Below are positions 51,024-60,565 of a DNA stretch of 64,000 bases, one piece after another. The DNA is from DASUPK01 sp963797265 (lineage in GTDB: Bacteria; Actinomycetota; Thermoleophilia; Solirubrobacterales; 70-9). The stretch covers positions 310,001 through 374,000 of the forward strand of contig CAWCOY010000002.1 in NCBI GenBank assembly GCA_963797265.1. Direction: 5' to 3'. The notes beneath the pieces were generated by a model. The model saw only the letters and a list, made by a program, of their open reading frames with translations, ran no database searches and had not been told where the DNA came from. Every line of letters starts with the position of its first letter. Position 1 is the stretch's first letter. The position numbers and the translations under genes were made by a program.

Positions 51024-51989
51024 ATGGAGGCAAGCCGAGATCGCCTCATGGCGATCATCAAGACCCAGAGCGAGATCGCCTCCTCCGATCTCGATACCGA
51101 CCAGGTGATGCACCTGACGGCGACGCGCGCTCAGGAGATCACCGGCGCGACGTCCGCCGTGATCGAGCTGCCGGAGGGCGACGAGATGGTCTACGCCGTG
51201 ACATCCGGCGAGGCCACCCCCTACCTCGGCATCCGCATGGACCGGCGCAGCACGCTCTCGGGTCTCGCCCTCGACCGGGACCAGGTCCTCTACTGCGAGG
51301 ACACCGAAATCGACCCTCGCGTCGATCGGCGCGCGTCGAGGAGGGTCAACCTGCGCTCGATGATCTGCGTGCCGCTCAAGCACCGCGGGGAGGCGGTGGG
51401 CGTGCTCAAGGTCTACTCGCCGAGGCCCCGCCACTTCGGCCCCGCGGACGTCGAGACCCTGAATCTGCTCAGCGACGCGATCTCCGCCCATCTGGCGCAC
51501 GCCTCTCTCTTCGAGTTGGCCGCCCAGGAAGGTAGGACGGACGCGCTCACCGGCCTCTTCAACCGCCGGGCCTACGAGGAGCGCCGGGTGATCGAGGCCG
51601 CGCGAAGCGCCCGCTACGGCCACCCGCTTGCGCTCTGCCTCTTCGACCTCGACGGCTTCAAGGCCGTCAACGACCGCTACGGGCACCCCGCAGGCGACGA
51701 GGTGCTCAAGGGCGTCGCCGAGGTGATCGGCTCCTCGCGGCTCACGGACGACGCCTTCCGGATCGGCGGCGACGAGTTCGCGGTGCTGATGCCGGAAACC
51801 AAGATCGGCGGCGCGAAGATAGCCGGCAAGCGCCTGGGCGAGGCGCTGGCCCAGGCGAAATTGGGAGACGGGAACGTCACCGCCTCCTACGGGGTCGCGG
51901 CGACCGTCGGGGACGCGCTCAGCCTCCACGACGCCGCCGACCGGGCGCTGCTGGTCGCGAAGAGAAAGCAGCGGGCGGCCGCGGCGTAG
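51024..51989 (+). CDS. GAF-GGDEF diguanylate cyclase, cytosolic
   Basis: A 321-residue protein: GAF domain about 15-155 (TGATSAVIELPEGDEMVY, CVPLKHRGEAVGVLKVYS) and GGDEF domain about 165-315 with FRIGGDEFAVL. An RxxD product-inhibition site (RLTD) lies five residues before GGDEF. No membrane helices. It should synthesise cyclic di-GMP in response to a small ligand. A hairpin (51992-52027) follows its stop. Confidence 0.89.
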   Translation: MEASRDRLMAIIKTQSEIASSDLDTDQVMHLTATRAQEITGATSAVIELPEGDEMVYAVTSGEATPYLGIRMDRRSTLSGLALDRDQVLYCEDTEIDPRVDRRASRRVNLRSMICVPLKHRGEAVGVLKVYSPRPRHFGPADVETLNLLSDAISAHLAHASLFELAAQEGRTDALTGLFNRRAYEERRVIEAARSARYGHPLALCLFDLDGFKAVNDRYGHPAGDEVLKGVAEVIGSSRLTDDAFRIGGDEFAVLMPETKIGGAKIAGKRLGEALAQAKLGDGNVTASYGVAATVGDALSLHDAADRALLVAKRKQRAAAA

Positions 51990-51991
51990 GG

Positions 51992-52027
51992 CCAGTCCCC
52001 CCAGGGGTGCGACCCTGGCGGGACTGG
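51992..52027 (+). terminator. Hairpin after the diguanylate cyclase
   Basis: Outer arms CCAGTCC and GGACTGG and inner arms CCAGGG and CCCTGG form a long interrupted stem with a six-base loop. It starts three bases after the stop codon. No U tract follows. Confidence 0.5.
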
Positions 52028-52046
52028 TCCTCAATAGGCTGCCCGC

Positions 52047-53108
52047 ATCGACTTCCAGGTACGCAAGGACGACCTGCACGAAACCCGCTTCGTCGACGGC
52101 GAGGCGCCGGCGCTCGAGCCGGGTGAGGTCCTGCTCGGCATCGACCTCTTCGGGCTGACCACCAACAACATCACCTACGCCGTGATGGGTGAGGCGATGA
52201 ACTACTGGGACTTCTTCCCGGCCGAGGAGCCCTGGGCGCGGATGCCGGTCTGGGGCTACGCCGACGTCGTCGCGAGCGAAGCGGACGGCGTGCCCGAGGG
52301 GACCCGGGTGTTCGGCTACCTGCCGCCCGCCAGCCACCTCGTCGTCCGGCCCGATCGCCCCAGCGAGACCGACTTCGTCGACGCGACCCCCCACCGGGCG
52401 AATCTCCCCGCCGCCTACAACCGCTACCTGCGCACCGACGGCAACGCCATCTATGAGGAGAAGAACGAGGACTACGAGATCCTGCTCTGGCCGCTCTACT
52501 TCACTTCGTTCCTCATCGACGACTTCCTCGATGACGAGGGGATGTTCGGTGCGAAGCTCGCCGTCCTCTCATCGGCGTCCAGCCGGACGACCTCCGCCCT
52601 CGCCTATCTGCTCGACAAGCGGGAGGGAATCGAAGTGATCGGCCTCACCTCGCCCGGGAACGTCGAGTTCACCGAGTCGCTCGGCGTCTACGACAGGGTC
52701 GTCCCCTATGACGAGCTCGACTCAATCGACCGCGATCCCGCGTTCTACGTCGACGTCGCCGGCGACGCGAAGGTGAGGAGCGCGGTTCACGGCCACTGGG
52801 GCGACGAGCTCAAGCATGACGCGGCCGTCGGGATCACGCACAAGGGCGACCTCGGTGGCTCGGGCGAGCTCGCCGGCCCGCAGCCGACCTTTTTCTTCGC
52901 GCCGACCCGCCTGCAGAAGCGCTCCGAGGACTGGGGCCCGGAAGGACTGAACGAGCGCCTCGCGGAGACCTGGCGGCCCTACGTCGAGTGGGTTCGAGGT
53001 TGGCTCCAGGTCGAGCACGGCTCCGGCCCCGACGACGTCGAGCGCATCTATCGCGAGCTGCTGGACGGCAAGTCCGACCCGGCCGTCGGGCACGTGCTCT
53101 CGCCGTAG
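52047..53108 (+). CDS. DUF2855 family protein (start probably ATC)
   Basis: A DUF2855 protein of 353 residues, a medium-chain-dehydrogenase-like fold of unknown activity. The conserved N-terminus (DFQVRKDDLHETRF and LTTNNITYAVMGEAMNYWDFFPA) runs in frame from 52047, directly after an in-frame stop at 52035, but the first canonical start is GTG 52182, which would delete about 45 conserved residues. The codon where homologues have their initiating methionine is ATC. Either a rare ATC start or a sequence error is likely. Confidence 0.75.
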   Translation: MDFQVRKDDLHETRFVDGEAPALEPGEVLLGIDLFGLTTNNITYAVMGEAMNYWDFFPAEEPWARMPVWGYADVVASEADGVPEGTRVFGYLPPASHLVVRPDRPSETDFVDATPHRANLPAAYNRYLRTDGNAIYEEKNEDYEILLWPLYFTSFLIDDFLDDEGMFGAKLAVLSSASSRTTSALAYLLDKREGIEVIGLTSPGNVEFTESLGVYDRVVPYDELDSIDRDPAFYVDVAGDAKVRSAVHGHWGDELKHDAAVGITHKGDLGGSGELAGPQPTFFFAPTRLQKRSEDWGPEGLNERLAETWRPYVEWVRGWLQVEHGSGPDDVERIYRELLDGKSDPAVGHVLSP

Positions 53109-53128
53109 GGCCTCGGTAAGGTCGATTC

Positions 53129-53683
53129 GTGGCCAAGCTGATCTACTCGGCGATCACCTCACTCGACGGATACGTGGCCGATCGGGAGGGAAAGTGGGAC
53201 TGGTCGACCCCCGACGACGAGGTCCACGCTGCCGTGAACGACCTTTCTCGCACGGCCGGGACCTATCTCCTCGGACGCCGGATGTATGAGGTGCTGGTCG
53301 CGTGGGAGACCATGGAGACCGAAGGCACACCCGCCGTGATCCAGGACTTCGCGGAGATCTGGAGGGCCACGGACAAGGTCGTCTACTCGAGCACCCTCGA
53401 GACCCCGTCCAGCGCGAGGACGCGGATCGAGCGCGAGTTCGAACCCGAGGCTGTCGCGAGGATGAAGGAGCAGGCCGACAAGGACCTGGCGATCGGCGGA
53501 CCGGAACTCGCCGCGCAGGCGATCGCCGCGGGGTTGGTCGACGAGATCCACCTGTTCGTCAACCCGGTGGTGGTGGGAGGCGGCACGGCTTCCCTGCCCG
53601 ACGATGTCTTCCTGAAACTCGAGCTGCTCGACCAGCGCCGCTTCGGGAACGGCGTCGCCTACCTCCGATACCGCGCCGCGTAA
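53129..53683 (+). CDS. Dihydrofolate-reductase / RibD C-terminal domain protein
   Basis: A 184-residue reductase-fold protein. It begins LIYSAITSLDGYVAD, contains GTYLLGRRMYE and AIGGPELAAQAI (NADPH loop) and ends with EIHLFVNPVVVGGG. This family (YwjB/YyaP-like) is related to RibD pyrimidine reductase and DHFR but has no fixed substrate. It starts at GTG 53129, about 20 bases after the DUF2855 gene. Confidence 0.87.
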   Translation: MAKLIYSAITSLDGYVADREGKWDWSTPDDEVHAAVNDLSRTAGTYLLGRRMYEVLVAWETMETEGTPAVIQDFAEIWRATDKVVYSSTLETPSSARTRIEREFEPEAVARMKEQADKDLAIGGPELAAQAIAAGLVDEIHLFVNPVVVGGGTASLPDDVFLKLELLDQRRFGNGVAYLRYRAA

Positions 53684-53695
53684 TCTGAAGGGGAA

Positions 53696-54277
53696 GTGCG
53701 GGCTCTCCTAGCGGCTGTGCTGGCCGCGGCCCTCGTCGCGGGCTGCGGCTCCTCATCGGATCGCGACCAGCCGGCGTCGACGCCGGCGGCGACCCAGGCG
53801 ACCTCGACGGTCACCTCGACCTCTCCGGGCGGCTCGAATTCATCCGCGGCTCGGCTCGCGCCGCCCTGCTCCAGGCGTGCGCGGGCGGTCGTCCAGCGGG
53901 CCGCGGGACACGCGAAGGCCCATCCGTTCACGTCGCCGAGCCTCGCCGCGTCCTGCCGGCTGGAGGCCGGAGCGCTCACGGTGATCAGCCGTCTCGACAG
54001 CGCCCCGCAGGCCTATACCCGGCTCGAGCGCCAGATCGTCGAGTACGGCCAGAACGTCCTGCACAGCGGGGCCCGGTCGTTTCCGCAATCGATCAAGCGC
54101 CTCGGCCTGGACGCCCATTGGCTCGCCGCCGAGGATCGGCTGCTGACCACCGACGGCGTACGGCTGGTCGACGTCAAGGTGCGCTGGCCGTCTGCGCGCG
54201 AGAAGGCCCAGAAGGCGCTCGCGATCCGGCTGGGGAGCGTCTACCTGGGCCCGCTGAAGAAGCCGCCCGGCTACTAG
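53696..54277 (+). CDS. Putative lipoprotein, unknown
   Basis: A 193-residue secreted lipoprotein candidate: signal MRALLAAVLAAALVAGC with the lipidated cysteine at 17, a threonine/serine-rich linker to about residue 55, then a globular region with two further cysteines (PPCSRR and AASCRLE) that may form a disulfide. No domain recognised. GTG start 53696, GGGGAAG just upstream. It follows the reductase by 12 bases. Confidence 0.7.
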   Translation: MRALLAAVLAAALVAGCGSSSDRDQPASTPAATQATSTVTSTSPGGSNSSAARLAPPCSRRARAVVQRAAGHAKAHPFTSPSLAASCRLEAGALTVISRLDSAPQAYTRLERQIVEYGQNVLHSGARSFPQSIKRLGLDAHWLAAEDRLLTTDGVRLVDVKVRWPSAREKAQKALAIRLGSVYLGPLKKPPGY

Positions 54278-54284
54278 CCGGGCA

Positions 54285-55877
54285 CTAGACCTCGAGGCGC
54301 TGCTCCTCGAGGTCCAGTTCGCGCTCGACGCGGCGCATCACCTCCGAGCTGATCTCGCGAGTGTTGCGCAGCCGCACCAGCTCGGACCGCTGGGCGGCGT
54401 AGATCTCGTGCATCAGTCGCTGGTAGGCGAGCGAGCGCTCCTCGATCCCGTCCGAGTCGGCGCCGTCCAGCTTTCCGGCACGCGCCGCGAAGCGTCGCTT
54501 CCGGAACTGGTAGAGCGCCCGGACCCGCTCGATCGTCTCGTCCCGGGTCCATTCCTCCTCCTCGAGTGCCTCGACGCGGTCGAGCGCGGCCCTGGCGATC
54601 ACCAGGCGTGCCCTGAGCTCCTCGTTCTCCTCATCGGCGCCGTCCTCGATCAGGCCGAGCCGCCGGATCACCCAGGGCAGGGTCAGCCCCTGCCCCACCA
54701 CCGTCACCAGGATCAGCGAGAAGGTGATGAACTGGATCAGGTCGCGGCCCGGGAACGGCTCACCCGCGTTGGTCTCCAGCGGGAGGGCCAGAGCGGCGGC
54801 GAGCGAGACCGCTCCCCTCATCCCCGACCAGGACCCGACGATTCTTGTCTGCCAGTTGGTGCGTCGGGCCAGCTGTGACGGTCTGCGATCGAGCGTGCGG
54901 ATGACAACCGTGATCAGGTTGGTCCAGGCAAACCTCATCGCGATCACGACCGCACAGATCAGGGCGGCGTAGCCCACGACCTGGCCGGCCGGCTCGCCGC
55001 TCAGCCCATCGACGATCGCCGGCAATTGGAGGCCGATCAGGATGAAGAGGGTGGCGTTGAGCAGGAAGGTGAGAATCGACCACATCGCGTAGCCCTGCAT
55101 CCGACTCTCGGGTGATGCGATCTCCGGGGCGCGGAAGCCGAGCACCAGCCCGCACGCGACAACGGCGAGCACTCCGGAGAACCCGAGCTGGTCCGCCGGG
55201 ATGAAGGCGCCGTAGGCGCTGAAGAGCGAGATCGTCAGCTCGGTGTTGACGTCGCTGACCCGCTTGCGAATCTCGGCGATCATCCAGCCGATTACCAGGC
55301 CGATCGCCACGCCCCCGGCGGCGTCGCCCACGAACTGCAGGATCGTGTCCGACGCGGAGACCCCCTCCCCGATCGCGGCCGCGACCGCGACCTTGAAGGT
55401 GACGAGCGCCGCGGCGTCGTTCACCAGGCTCTCGCCCTCGAGGATGTTGACCAGGCGGCGAGGCGCCCCGACCCGCCGCATGATCGCGGTCGCCGCCGCG
55501 GGATCGGTCGGGGAGACGATCGCACCGAGCGCGAAGGAGACCGCCCAGGGCAGGTCGATCACCTCGTGGGCGACCACCCCGACGACCGCCGCCGTAGCCA
55601 GCGTCATGCCGATCGAGTTGAGGGCGATGACGCGGGCGTCGTCCCGCAGGGCGCGCAGGTCGTAGAAGAAGGCGCCCTGGTAGAGCAGCGGCGGCAGGAA
55701 GACGAGCAGGACCAGGTCGGGGTCGAGCTCGATGTTGGGCATGGCCGGGATCAGGCCGATCGCCAGACCGCCGATCACCAGGGGGATCGGGTAGGGCACC
55801 TTCAGCCAGTTGGCGATCGAGTTGAGGACCGCGGCCGAGATGAAGAGCGCCGCGAGGAAGATCTGCAGATCGTTCAC
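54285..55877 (-). CDS. Na+/H+ antiporter, CPA1 family
   Basis: A 530-residue monovalent cation/proton antiporter. Twelve or so helices cover 1-410 with the family motifs FLPPLLYQGAFFYDL, GAIVSPTDPAAA and EGESLVNDAAALV (ND ion site). A charged helical cytoplasmic tail of about 115 residues follows (RARLVIARAALDRVEALEEE). It regulates internal pH or sodium. Convergent with the lipoprotein gene and divergent from the cupin gene. Confidence 0.91.
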   Translation of the reverse strand: MNDLQIFLAALFISAAVLNSIANWLKVPYPIPLVIGGLAIGLIPAMPNIELDPDLVLLVFLPPLLYQGAFFYDLRALRDDARVIALNSIGMTLATAAVVGVVAHEVIDLPWAVSFALGAIVSPTDPAAATAIMRRVGAPRRLVNILEGESLVNDAAALVTFKVAVAAAIGEGVSASDTILQFVGDAAGGVAIGLVIGWMIAEIRKRVSDVNTELTISLFSAYGAFIPADQLGFSGVLAVVACGLVLGFRAPEIASPESRMQGYAMWSILTFLLNATLFILIGLQLPAIVDGLSGEPAGQVVGYAALICAVVIAMRFAWTNLITVVIRTLDRRPSQLARRTNWQTRIVGSWSGMRGAVSLAAALALPLETNAGEPFPGRDLIQFITFSLILVTVVGQGLTLPWVIRRLGLIEDGADEENEELRARLVIARAALDRVEALEEEEWTRDETIERVRALYQFRKRRFAARAGKLDGADSDGIEERSLAYQRLMHEIYAAQRSELVRLRNTREISSEVMRRVERELDLEEQRLEV

Positions 55878-55952
55878 GCGCCAATTTTGGCGATCCGGGC
55901 GCCCGATGGCCCCGCGAAAAAGCCGCCGGTGGCGCCGGTAGCTTCACGGCTG

Positions 55953-56435
55953 ATGCGGCGAATCCGCCTCAGCCTGTTGATTGCGGCGGTCGGCCTGCTC
56001 GCCATCGGGGCCGTCGCCGGTCACGTGATCGCGCAGTCAGGTGGGTCGTCGGTGACCAGGGCCGCCCTGGCTCAGAGCACCAAAGTCCGGGGCGCCTCCG
56101 GGCGGACGCTGGGGCTCTCCCGGGTGACGATCCCGGTGGGAGGCAGAATCGCCCTCCACCATCACCGGGGGACGCAGGTCGCCTACGTCCAGGCGGGAAT
56201 CCTCAACTACACGGTCAAGTTGGGCTCGGTGACCGTCTCCAGCGGACCGGCGGACAACGCAACCGTGGTCCGGAAGATCAGGGCCGGACAGTCCGGCCAG
56301 ATCCGCGCGGGCCAGTGGATCGTCGAGCAACCCTCGACCATTCACCGGGCTGCCAACAAGGGCAAGACGAAGGTCGTGATCTACCTGGCGGCGCTGCTCA
56401 GGAAGGGCGCGCCGCCGTCGACGCCGAATGCCTGA
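55953..56435 (+). CDS. Secreted cupin-domain protein
   Basis: A 160-residue protein with an N-terminal signal or anchor (RLSLLIAAVGLLAIGAVAG) and a small cupin barrel. Metal-type histidines are in ALHHHRGTQVAYV and STIHRAANKG. The function is unknown; it may bind a small molecule outside the membrane. The ATG 55953 start is used because the sequence before it is unconserved. Confidence 0.78.
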   Translation: MRRIRLSLLIAAVGLLAIGAVAGHVIAQSGGSSVTRAALAQSTKVRGASGRTLGLSRVTIPVGGRIALHHHRGTQVAYVQAGILNYTVKLGSVTVSSGPADNATVVRKIRAGQSGQIRAGQWIVEQPSTIHRAANKGKTKVVIYLAALLRKGAPPSTPNA

Positions 56436-56502
56436 GTAAGCGGCGCTAGGAGGTGCTGATCTTGGCAGCGCCGTGCCCTTCATTGAACGGGTGGCGTCTC
56501 GG

Positions 56503-57981
56503 CTACGCCTGCGACGCCCCCTCGCGTAACACCCGGCGCAGGATCTTCCCGGAGGCCGACTTCGGCACCTCGTCGACGAACTCGACCTCGCGGATCCGCT
56601 TGTAGGGCGCGACCCGATCGGCGACGTAAGCGATCAGCTCCTCGGAGTCGAGCCCGTCGGCAGCGACGACGCAGGCCTTCGGGGCCTCGCCACCGTCATC
56701 CATCGGAACGCCGATCACGCCGGCGTCGTTGACCTTGGGGTGCGAGACCAGAACGGCCTCGAGCTCAGCCGGCGCCACCTGGTAGCCCTTGTACTTGATC
56801 AGCTCCTTGAGCCGATCGACGATGTAGAAGAAGCCGTTCTCGTCGACCCTGCCGATGTCGCCGGTGCGGATCCAGCCATCGCCCACCAGCGTCTCGTCCG
56901 TGGCCTCGGGGTTGTTGAGATAGCCCTTCATCACCTGGGGACCGCGGACCCAAATCTCGCCCCGCTCCCCCTCCGGCACGTCCTCGCCGGTCTCCGGGTC
57001 GACCAGCCGCGCCTCCGTGTTGGGGATCAGGGCACCGACGCTGCCCGGCGGCGTCTCGGCCGCCCGGGACAGACGGCTCTTGTGGCTCACCGGGCTGAGC
57101 TCGGTCATTCCGTACCCCTGGCGAACCGGAACGCCGATCCGGGCTTCAGCGCGACCGGCGAGCTCTGCGTCCAGCGGCGCGGCGCCCGAGATCACCAGCT
57201 TGAGCGCGGAGAAATCGTGGCCCTCGACGTCCGCCGTGGTGGCGATCTGCAGGATCACGGGCGGGGCGACGTGCAACCAGGTGACGCCGTGCTCCTCGAT
57301 GATCCGGATCAGCTCGTCGCAGTCGAAGCGCTGCATGGTGACGATCGTCGCTCCCTTGGCCAGGCCGAGGTTGAGGACGACCGTCTGGCCGTAGATGTGG
57401 AAGAAGGGCAGCAGGCCGACGAGGACGTCGTCTTCCGCGATCGGCATCGAGCTCCAGGCCTGCTCGATGTTCGCCACGAGGTTGCGATGGGTGAGCATCA
57501 CCCCCTTCATCAGTCCGGTGGTGCCGCTCGAGTACGGAAGGACGGCGAGATCCTCGGGATCGACTTCGACCTCCGACGGCTTGGCGCCCGGCTCGGCGAC
57601 GGCGACCGCATTCAGCGGGTCGTCGATCAGGAGCTTGGCTCCCGCGTCGGTCTGCTGCTTCAGGATCTCCTCCTGGGTGAGCAGCGGATTCAGCGGGGTG
57701 ACCACCGCGCCCGCACACAGGATCGCGTGGTAGACGATCGCCCACGCGGCTGAGTTCGGCCCCGTGAGGCCAACCACGTCGCCCTTGGCGATCCCCTGCG
57801 CCTGCAGCCCGGCAGCGACAGCATCGATTTGGGCGGCGAGCTCGGCGTAGGTCGTGACGTCGCCCGTCGCGCCGTCGATGAAGGCCGGGCGGTCCCCCCG
57901 CGCCGCCGCGCCGCCGATCACGAACTCGGTCAGGCTCAGGTCCGGGATCTCGATGTCTGGTTCCGGGCTCCGGTAGATCAT
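56503..57981 (-). CDS. Acyl-CoA synthetase (4-coumarate-CoA ligase-like)
   Basis: A 492-residue adenylate-forming enzyme. The P-loop-like motif is YSSGTTGLMKGV, the adenine-site motif YGMTELSP, the hinge region GWIRTGDIG with KELIKYKGYQVAPAELE, and the C-terminal catalytic lysine KSASGKILRR. It activates an aryl or fatty acid with ATP and joins it to CoA. Start ATG 57981. It is followed by unrelated genes and is preceded by a small SnoaL-like gene. Confidence 0.9.
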   Translation of the reverse strand: MIYRSPEPDIEIPDLSLTEFVIGGAAARGDRPAFIDGATGDVTTYAELAAQIDAVAAGLQAQGIAKGDVVGLTGPNSAAWAIVYHAILCAGAVVTPLNPLLTQEEILKQQTDAGAKLLIDDPLNAVAVAEPGAKPSEVEVDPEDLAVLPYSSGTTGLMKGVMLTHRNLVANIEQAWSSMPIAEDDVLVGLLPFFHIYGQTVVLNLGLAKGATIVTMQRFDCDELIRIIEEHGVTWLHVAPPVILQIATTADVEGHDFSALKLVISGAAPLDAELAGRAEARIGVPVRQGYGMTELSPVSHKSRLSRAAETPPGSVGALIPNTEARLVDPETGEDVPEGERGEIWVRGPQVMKGYLNNPEATDETLVGDGWIRTGDIGRVDENGFFYIVDRLKELIKYKGYQVAPAELEAVLVSHPKVNDAGVIGVPMDDGGEAPKACVVAADGLDSEELIAYVADRVAPYKRIREVEFVDEVPKSASGKILRRVLREGASQA

Positions 57982-58020
57982 GCTCTCTCCTCTGCCGGGC
58001 CGAAAGTTAGCTCTCCGGCC

Positions 58021-58353
58021 CTACAGATCCCAGCCGAAGTAGACCTCAATCCGCTTGATCTGATCGCCGTCGAAGGTGAGGACCTCGGTGTTTCGCCCGC
58101 CGGTCCCGTCCGCCCTGCGGGACTCGTAGGTGACGATCACCTCATCGCCCGTCTCGACCACCCGTACGAACTCGAACTTCTGACCCTGCCCCGCGCCTGG
58201 CCAGCAGCGTTCGAAGTAGCCCTCGCGGTCGAGCTTCGGGTCGGGAGGAGAGGAGAAGGTGAGGTCACCCGCCAGATGCTCCTCGTAGAAGTCGCGGTCC
58301 CCGGCTGCGAAGGCCTCGTAGGCCTGGCGGGCGATCTGCTTGCGGTCGGCCAT
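58021..58353 (-). CDS. SnoaL-like / NTF2-fold protein
   Basis: A 110-residue NTF2-like protein: RQAYEAFAAGDRDFYEEHLAG starts it, and the ending EVLTFDGDQIKRIEVYFGW is typical. Such proteins are small cyclases, isomerases or ligand-binding modules. No function can be assigned. It is eleven bases after the EamA-like gene in the minus-strand run. Confidence 0.82.
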   Translation of the reverse strand: MADRKQIARQAYEAFAAGDRDFYEEHLAGDLTFSSPPDPKLDREGYFERCWPGAGQGQKFEFVRVVETGDEVIVTYESRRADGTGGRNTEVLTFDGDQIKRIEVYFGWDL

Positions 58354-58363
58354 CGAGCCCAGG

Positions 58364-59191
58364 CTACTCGCGCTTGCCGAGGGCCAGCACGGTGATCCCC
58401 GCGAACATCGCCAACAGAGCGAGCACCGCCCCGATCCGGCCCCAGGTCGAATGATGGACCTGCTCGTCGAACAGGGTGAGACCGAGGACGACGCTCGCGG
58501 CCGGGTTGAAGATCGAGCTGGTGGCGACCGCGGGCGGCAGGATTCCGGTCTGGAGCGAGAGCTGGGTGATCGTCATCCCCGCGAAGCCGACCACGAGCAG
58601 GGCGTAGAGGTGCCAGTTGAGCAGCACTTCCGCGCCGTCGTCCTGGAGGACCTCGACCGCGCCCTTGGTGAGCGCGGAGACCAGCCCGAAGAGCAGCCCG
58701 GAGGCGGTGCCGAGCAGAGCGGCGCGCAGCGCCCCGGTCCGCGTGAGGCCGGCGAGAAGGAGCGCCGTCGCGATCCCGATCAGGATGGCGCCCGCCACGA
58801 TCCACCCGCCGAGCGGCGCATCGTCCCGCCCGCCGCAGGGGTCGGCGAGCAGCAGGAAGAGCGCGAGCGCGGTGGTGACGACGATCGCGGCCACCACGTC
58901 GCGCCGGGTGATCCGCTGGGCGGAGAGCCAGACGCCGACTGGCAGCGCGAACACGATCGTCGTCGCCAGGATCGGCTGCACGACCGCGAGCCGACCGTCG
59001 CCGAGCGCCGCAGCCTGCATGCCGAAGGCGATCCCGTACGCGGCAATCCCCCCGAGCCAGACCGGGTGCTGGATGAGGCGGAAGAGAATCCCGGCGCTCG
59101 CCTCCTTCGCCTCCGGCGCGTCCATCACCACGCCCTGCTGGAGCACGATCCCGAGCGCGAACACGGCAGCCGAGCCGAAGGCGAGGATCAC
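58364..59191 (-). CDS. DMT/EamA-superfamily membrane transporter
   Basis: A 275-residue protein with nine or ten hydrophobic helices. It begins LAFGSAAVFALGIVLQQGVV and contains DGRLAVVQPILATTIVFALP and ATSSIFNPAASVVLGLTLFDE, similar to the DMT magnesium-transporter-like branch (NIPA-like) of actinobacteria. The substrate is unknown. Starts at GTG 59191. Confidence 0.8.
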   Translation of the reverse strand: MILAFGSAAVFALGIVLQQGVVMDAPEAKEASAGILFRLIQHPVWLGGIAAYGIAFGMQAAALGDGRLAVVQPILATTIVFALPVGVWLSAQRITRRDVVAAIVVTTALALFLLLADPCGGRDDAPLGGWIVAGAILIGIATALLLAGLTRTGALRAALLGTASGLLFGLVSALTKGAVEVLQDDGAEVLLNWHLYALLVVGFAGMTITQLSLQTGILPPAVATSSIFNPAASVVLGLTLFDEQVHHSTWGRIGAVLALLAMFAGITVLALGKRE

Positions 59192-59221
59192 GCCATGGCC
59201 GGACCCTATGCAGGGCGTCGG

Positions 59222-60565
59222 CTACCGACGCCCGACTGGTTGGACCGGCTCCTTCGCTGGCTCCTCGAACTCCTCGATCACCCGGCTCCCGCGTCCTCGC
59301 GTGAAGAAGCTGTACGACCAGCGAATCAGGACGAGGATCCGATTCTGGAAGCCGATCAAATAGAAGATGTGGATCAGGAGCCAGAGCACCCAGGCCGGGA
59401 AGCCGCTCACCCTCAACCCCTTGACGTCGGCCACGGCGCGAGCGCGTCCGATCGTCGCGACGTTTCCCTTGTCGCGGTAATGGAAGGGCGTGGGCTCCTC
59501 GCCGCGCAGGCGCGTCTTCACCGCCTTGGCCGCGTAGCGACCCTCCTGCATGGCGACCGGCGCTACGCCGAGCAGATCCTGCGGCTCGCCGTCCTCTCCG
59601 AGCACCCGGACCATGTCGCCGATCGCGAACACTTCGGGATGCCCGGGTAACGTCAGGTCCGGTGCGACCGAGACACGCCCGGCTCGATCCACCTCGGCCC
59701 CGGTCGCCTCGCCGAGCTGGCGCGCCACCGAGGACGCCGTCACTCCGGCCGCCCAGATCACGGTGCGCGAAGAAATACGCTCCTGGCGATGGTCGGGATC
59801 CTCGACCGTGACGCTGTGCTCGTCGATGTCCACGACGGTGTGGCCCAGCAGCGGCGTGACCCCAAGGTGCTCGAGCGAGCGAGCGGCCTTGGCCGAGAGC
59901 TTCGGTGGAAACGTGGTCAGCAGCCGATCGACCGTCTCGACCAGGAGCACCTTTCCCTCGGCCGGATCCACCGAGCGGAACTCGCGCCGCAGGGTGTCGC
60001 GGGCGAGCTCCCCGATCTGGCCGGCCATCTCGACCCCCGTCGGCCCGCCGCCGACCACCACGAAAGTGAGCCAGGCGCGGCGACGCTGATCGTCGGTCTC
60101 GAGCTCCGCGGCCTCGAACGCGCTCAGGATCTGCGCGCGCACCGCGAGCGCACTCTCCAGCGACTTGACCTCGCGCGCGATCTCCTGCCACTCGTCGTGA
60201 CCGAAGTAGGCGTAGTGCGAGCCACCGGCGACGATCAGGGAGTCGTAGGGGATCGTGGTCGGCCCTTCGCCTCCGACCCCGGGCTCGAAGCACACCGAGC
60301 GGCGGTCGAGGTCGAAGTCGGTCATCGTGCCCAGCAGCACCCGGACGTTCCTGTGGCGCCTGAAGATCCACCGAAGGGGGAAGCAGATCTCGGTCGCCGA
60401 GAGCGCCCCCGTCGCCACCTGGTAGCTGAGCGGCTGGAAGAGGTGGAAGTTGCGGCGGTCGATCAACGTCACCTCGACGTCGGCCCGCCGGAGGTGATGG
60501 ACCGCCTGCAGCCCTCCGAACCCGCCGCCGATCACCACCACCCTGTGCCGGCGGTTCTCGTTCAT
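59222..60565 (-). CDS. ndh: Type II NADH dehydrogenase
   Basis: A 447-residue flavoprotein that oxidises NADH and reduces quinone without pumping protons. The FAD motif GGGFGG lies near residues 13-18, the NADH motif VVGGGPTGVEMAG in the middle, FAIGDM near 305 and the quinone/membrane region with the hydrophobic stretch VLWLLIHIFYLIGFQ near the C-terminus. It feeds the quinol pool used by the QcrCAB complex in this window. Its start overlaps the ABC permease stop (ATGA). Confidence 0.9.
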   Translation of the reverse strand: MNENRRHRVVVIGGGFGGLQAVHHLRRADVEVTLIDRRNFHLFQPLSYQVATGALSATEICFPLRWIFRRHRNVRVLLGTMTDFDLDRRSVCFEPGVGGEGPTTIPYDSLIVAGGSHYAYFGHDEWQEIAREVKSLESALAVRAQILSAFEAAELETDDQRRRAWLTFVVVGGGPTGVEMAGQIGELARDTLRREFRSVDPAEGKVLLVETVDRLLTTFPPKLSAKAARSLEHLGVTPLLGHTVVDIDEHSVTVEDPDHRQERISSRTVIWAAGVTASSVARQLGEATGAEVDRAGRVSVAPDLTLPGHPEVFAIGDMVRVLGEDGEPQDLLGVAPVAMQEGRYAAKAVKTRLRGEEPTPFHYRDKGNVATIGRARAVADVKGLRVSGFPAWVLWLLIHIFYLIGFQNRILVLIRWSYSFFTRGRGSRVIEEFEEPAKEPVQPVGRR

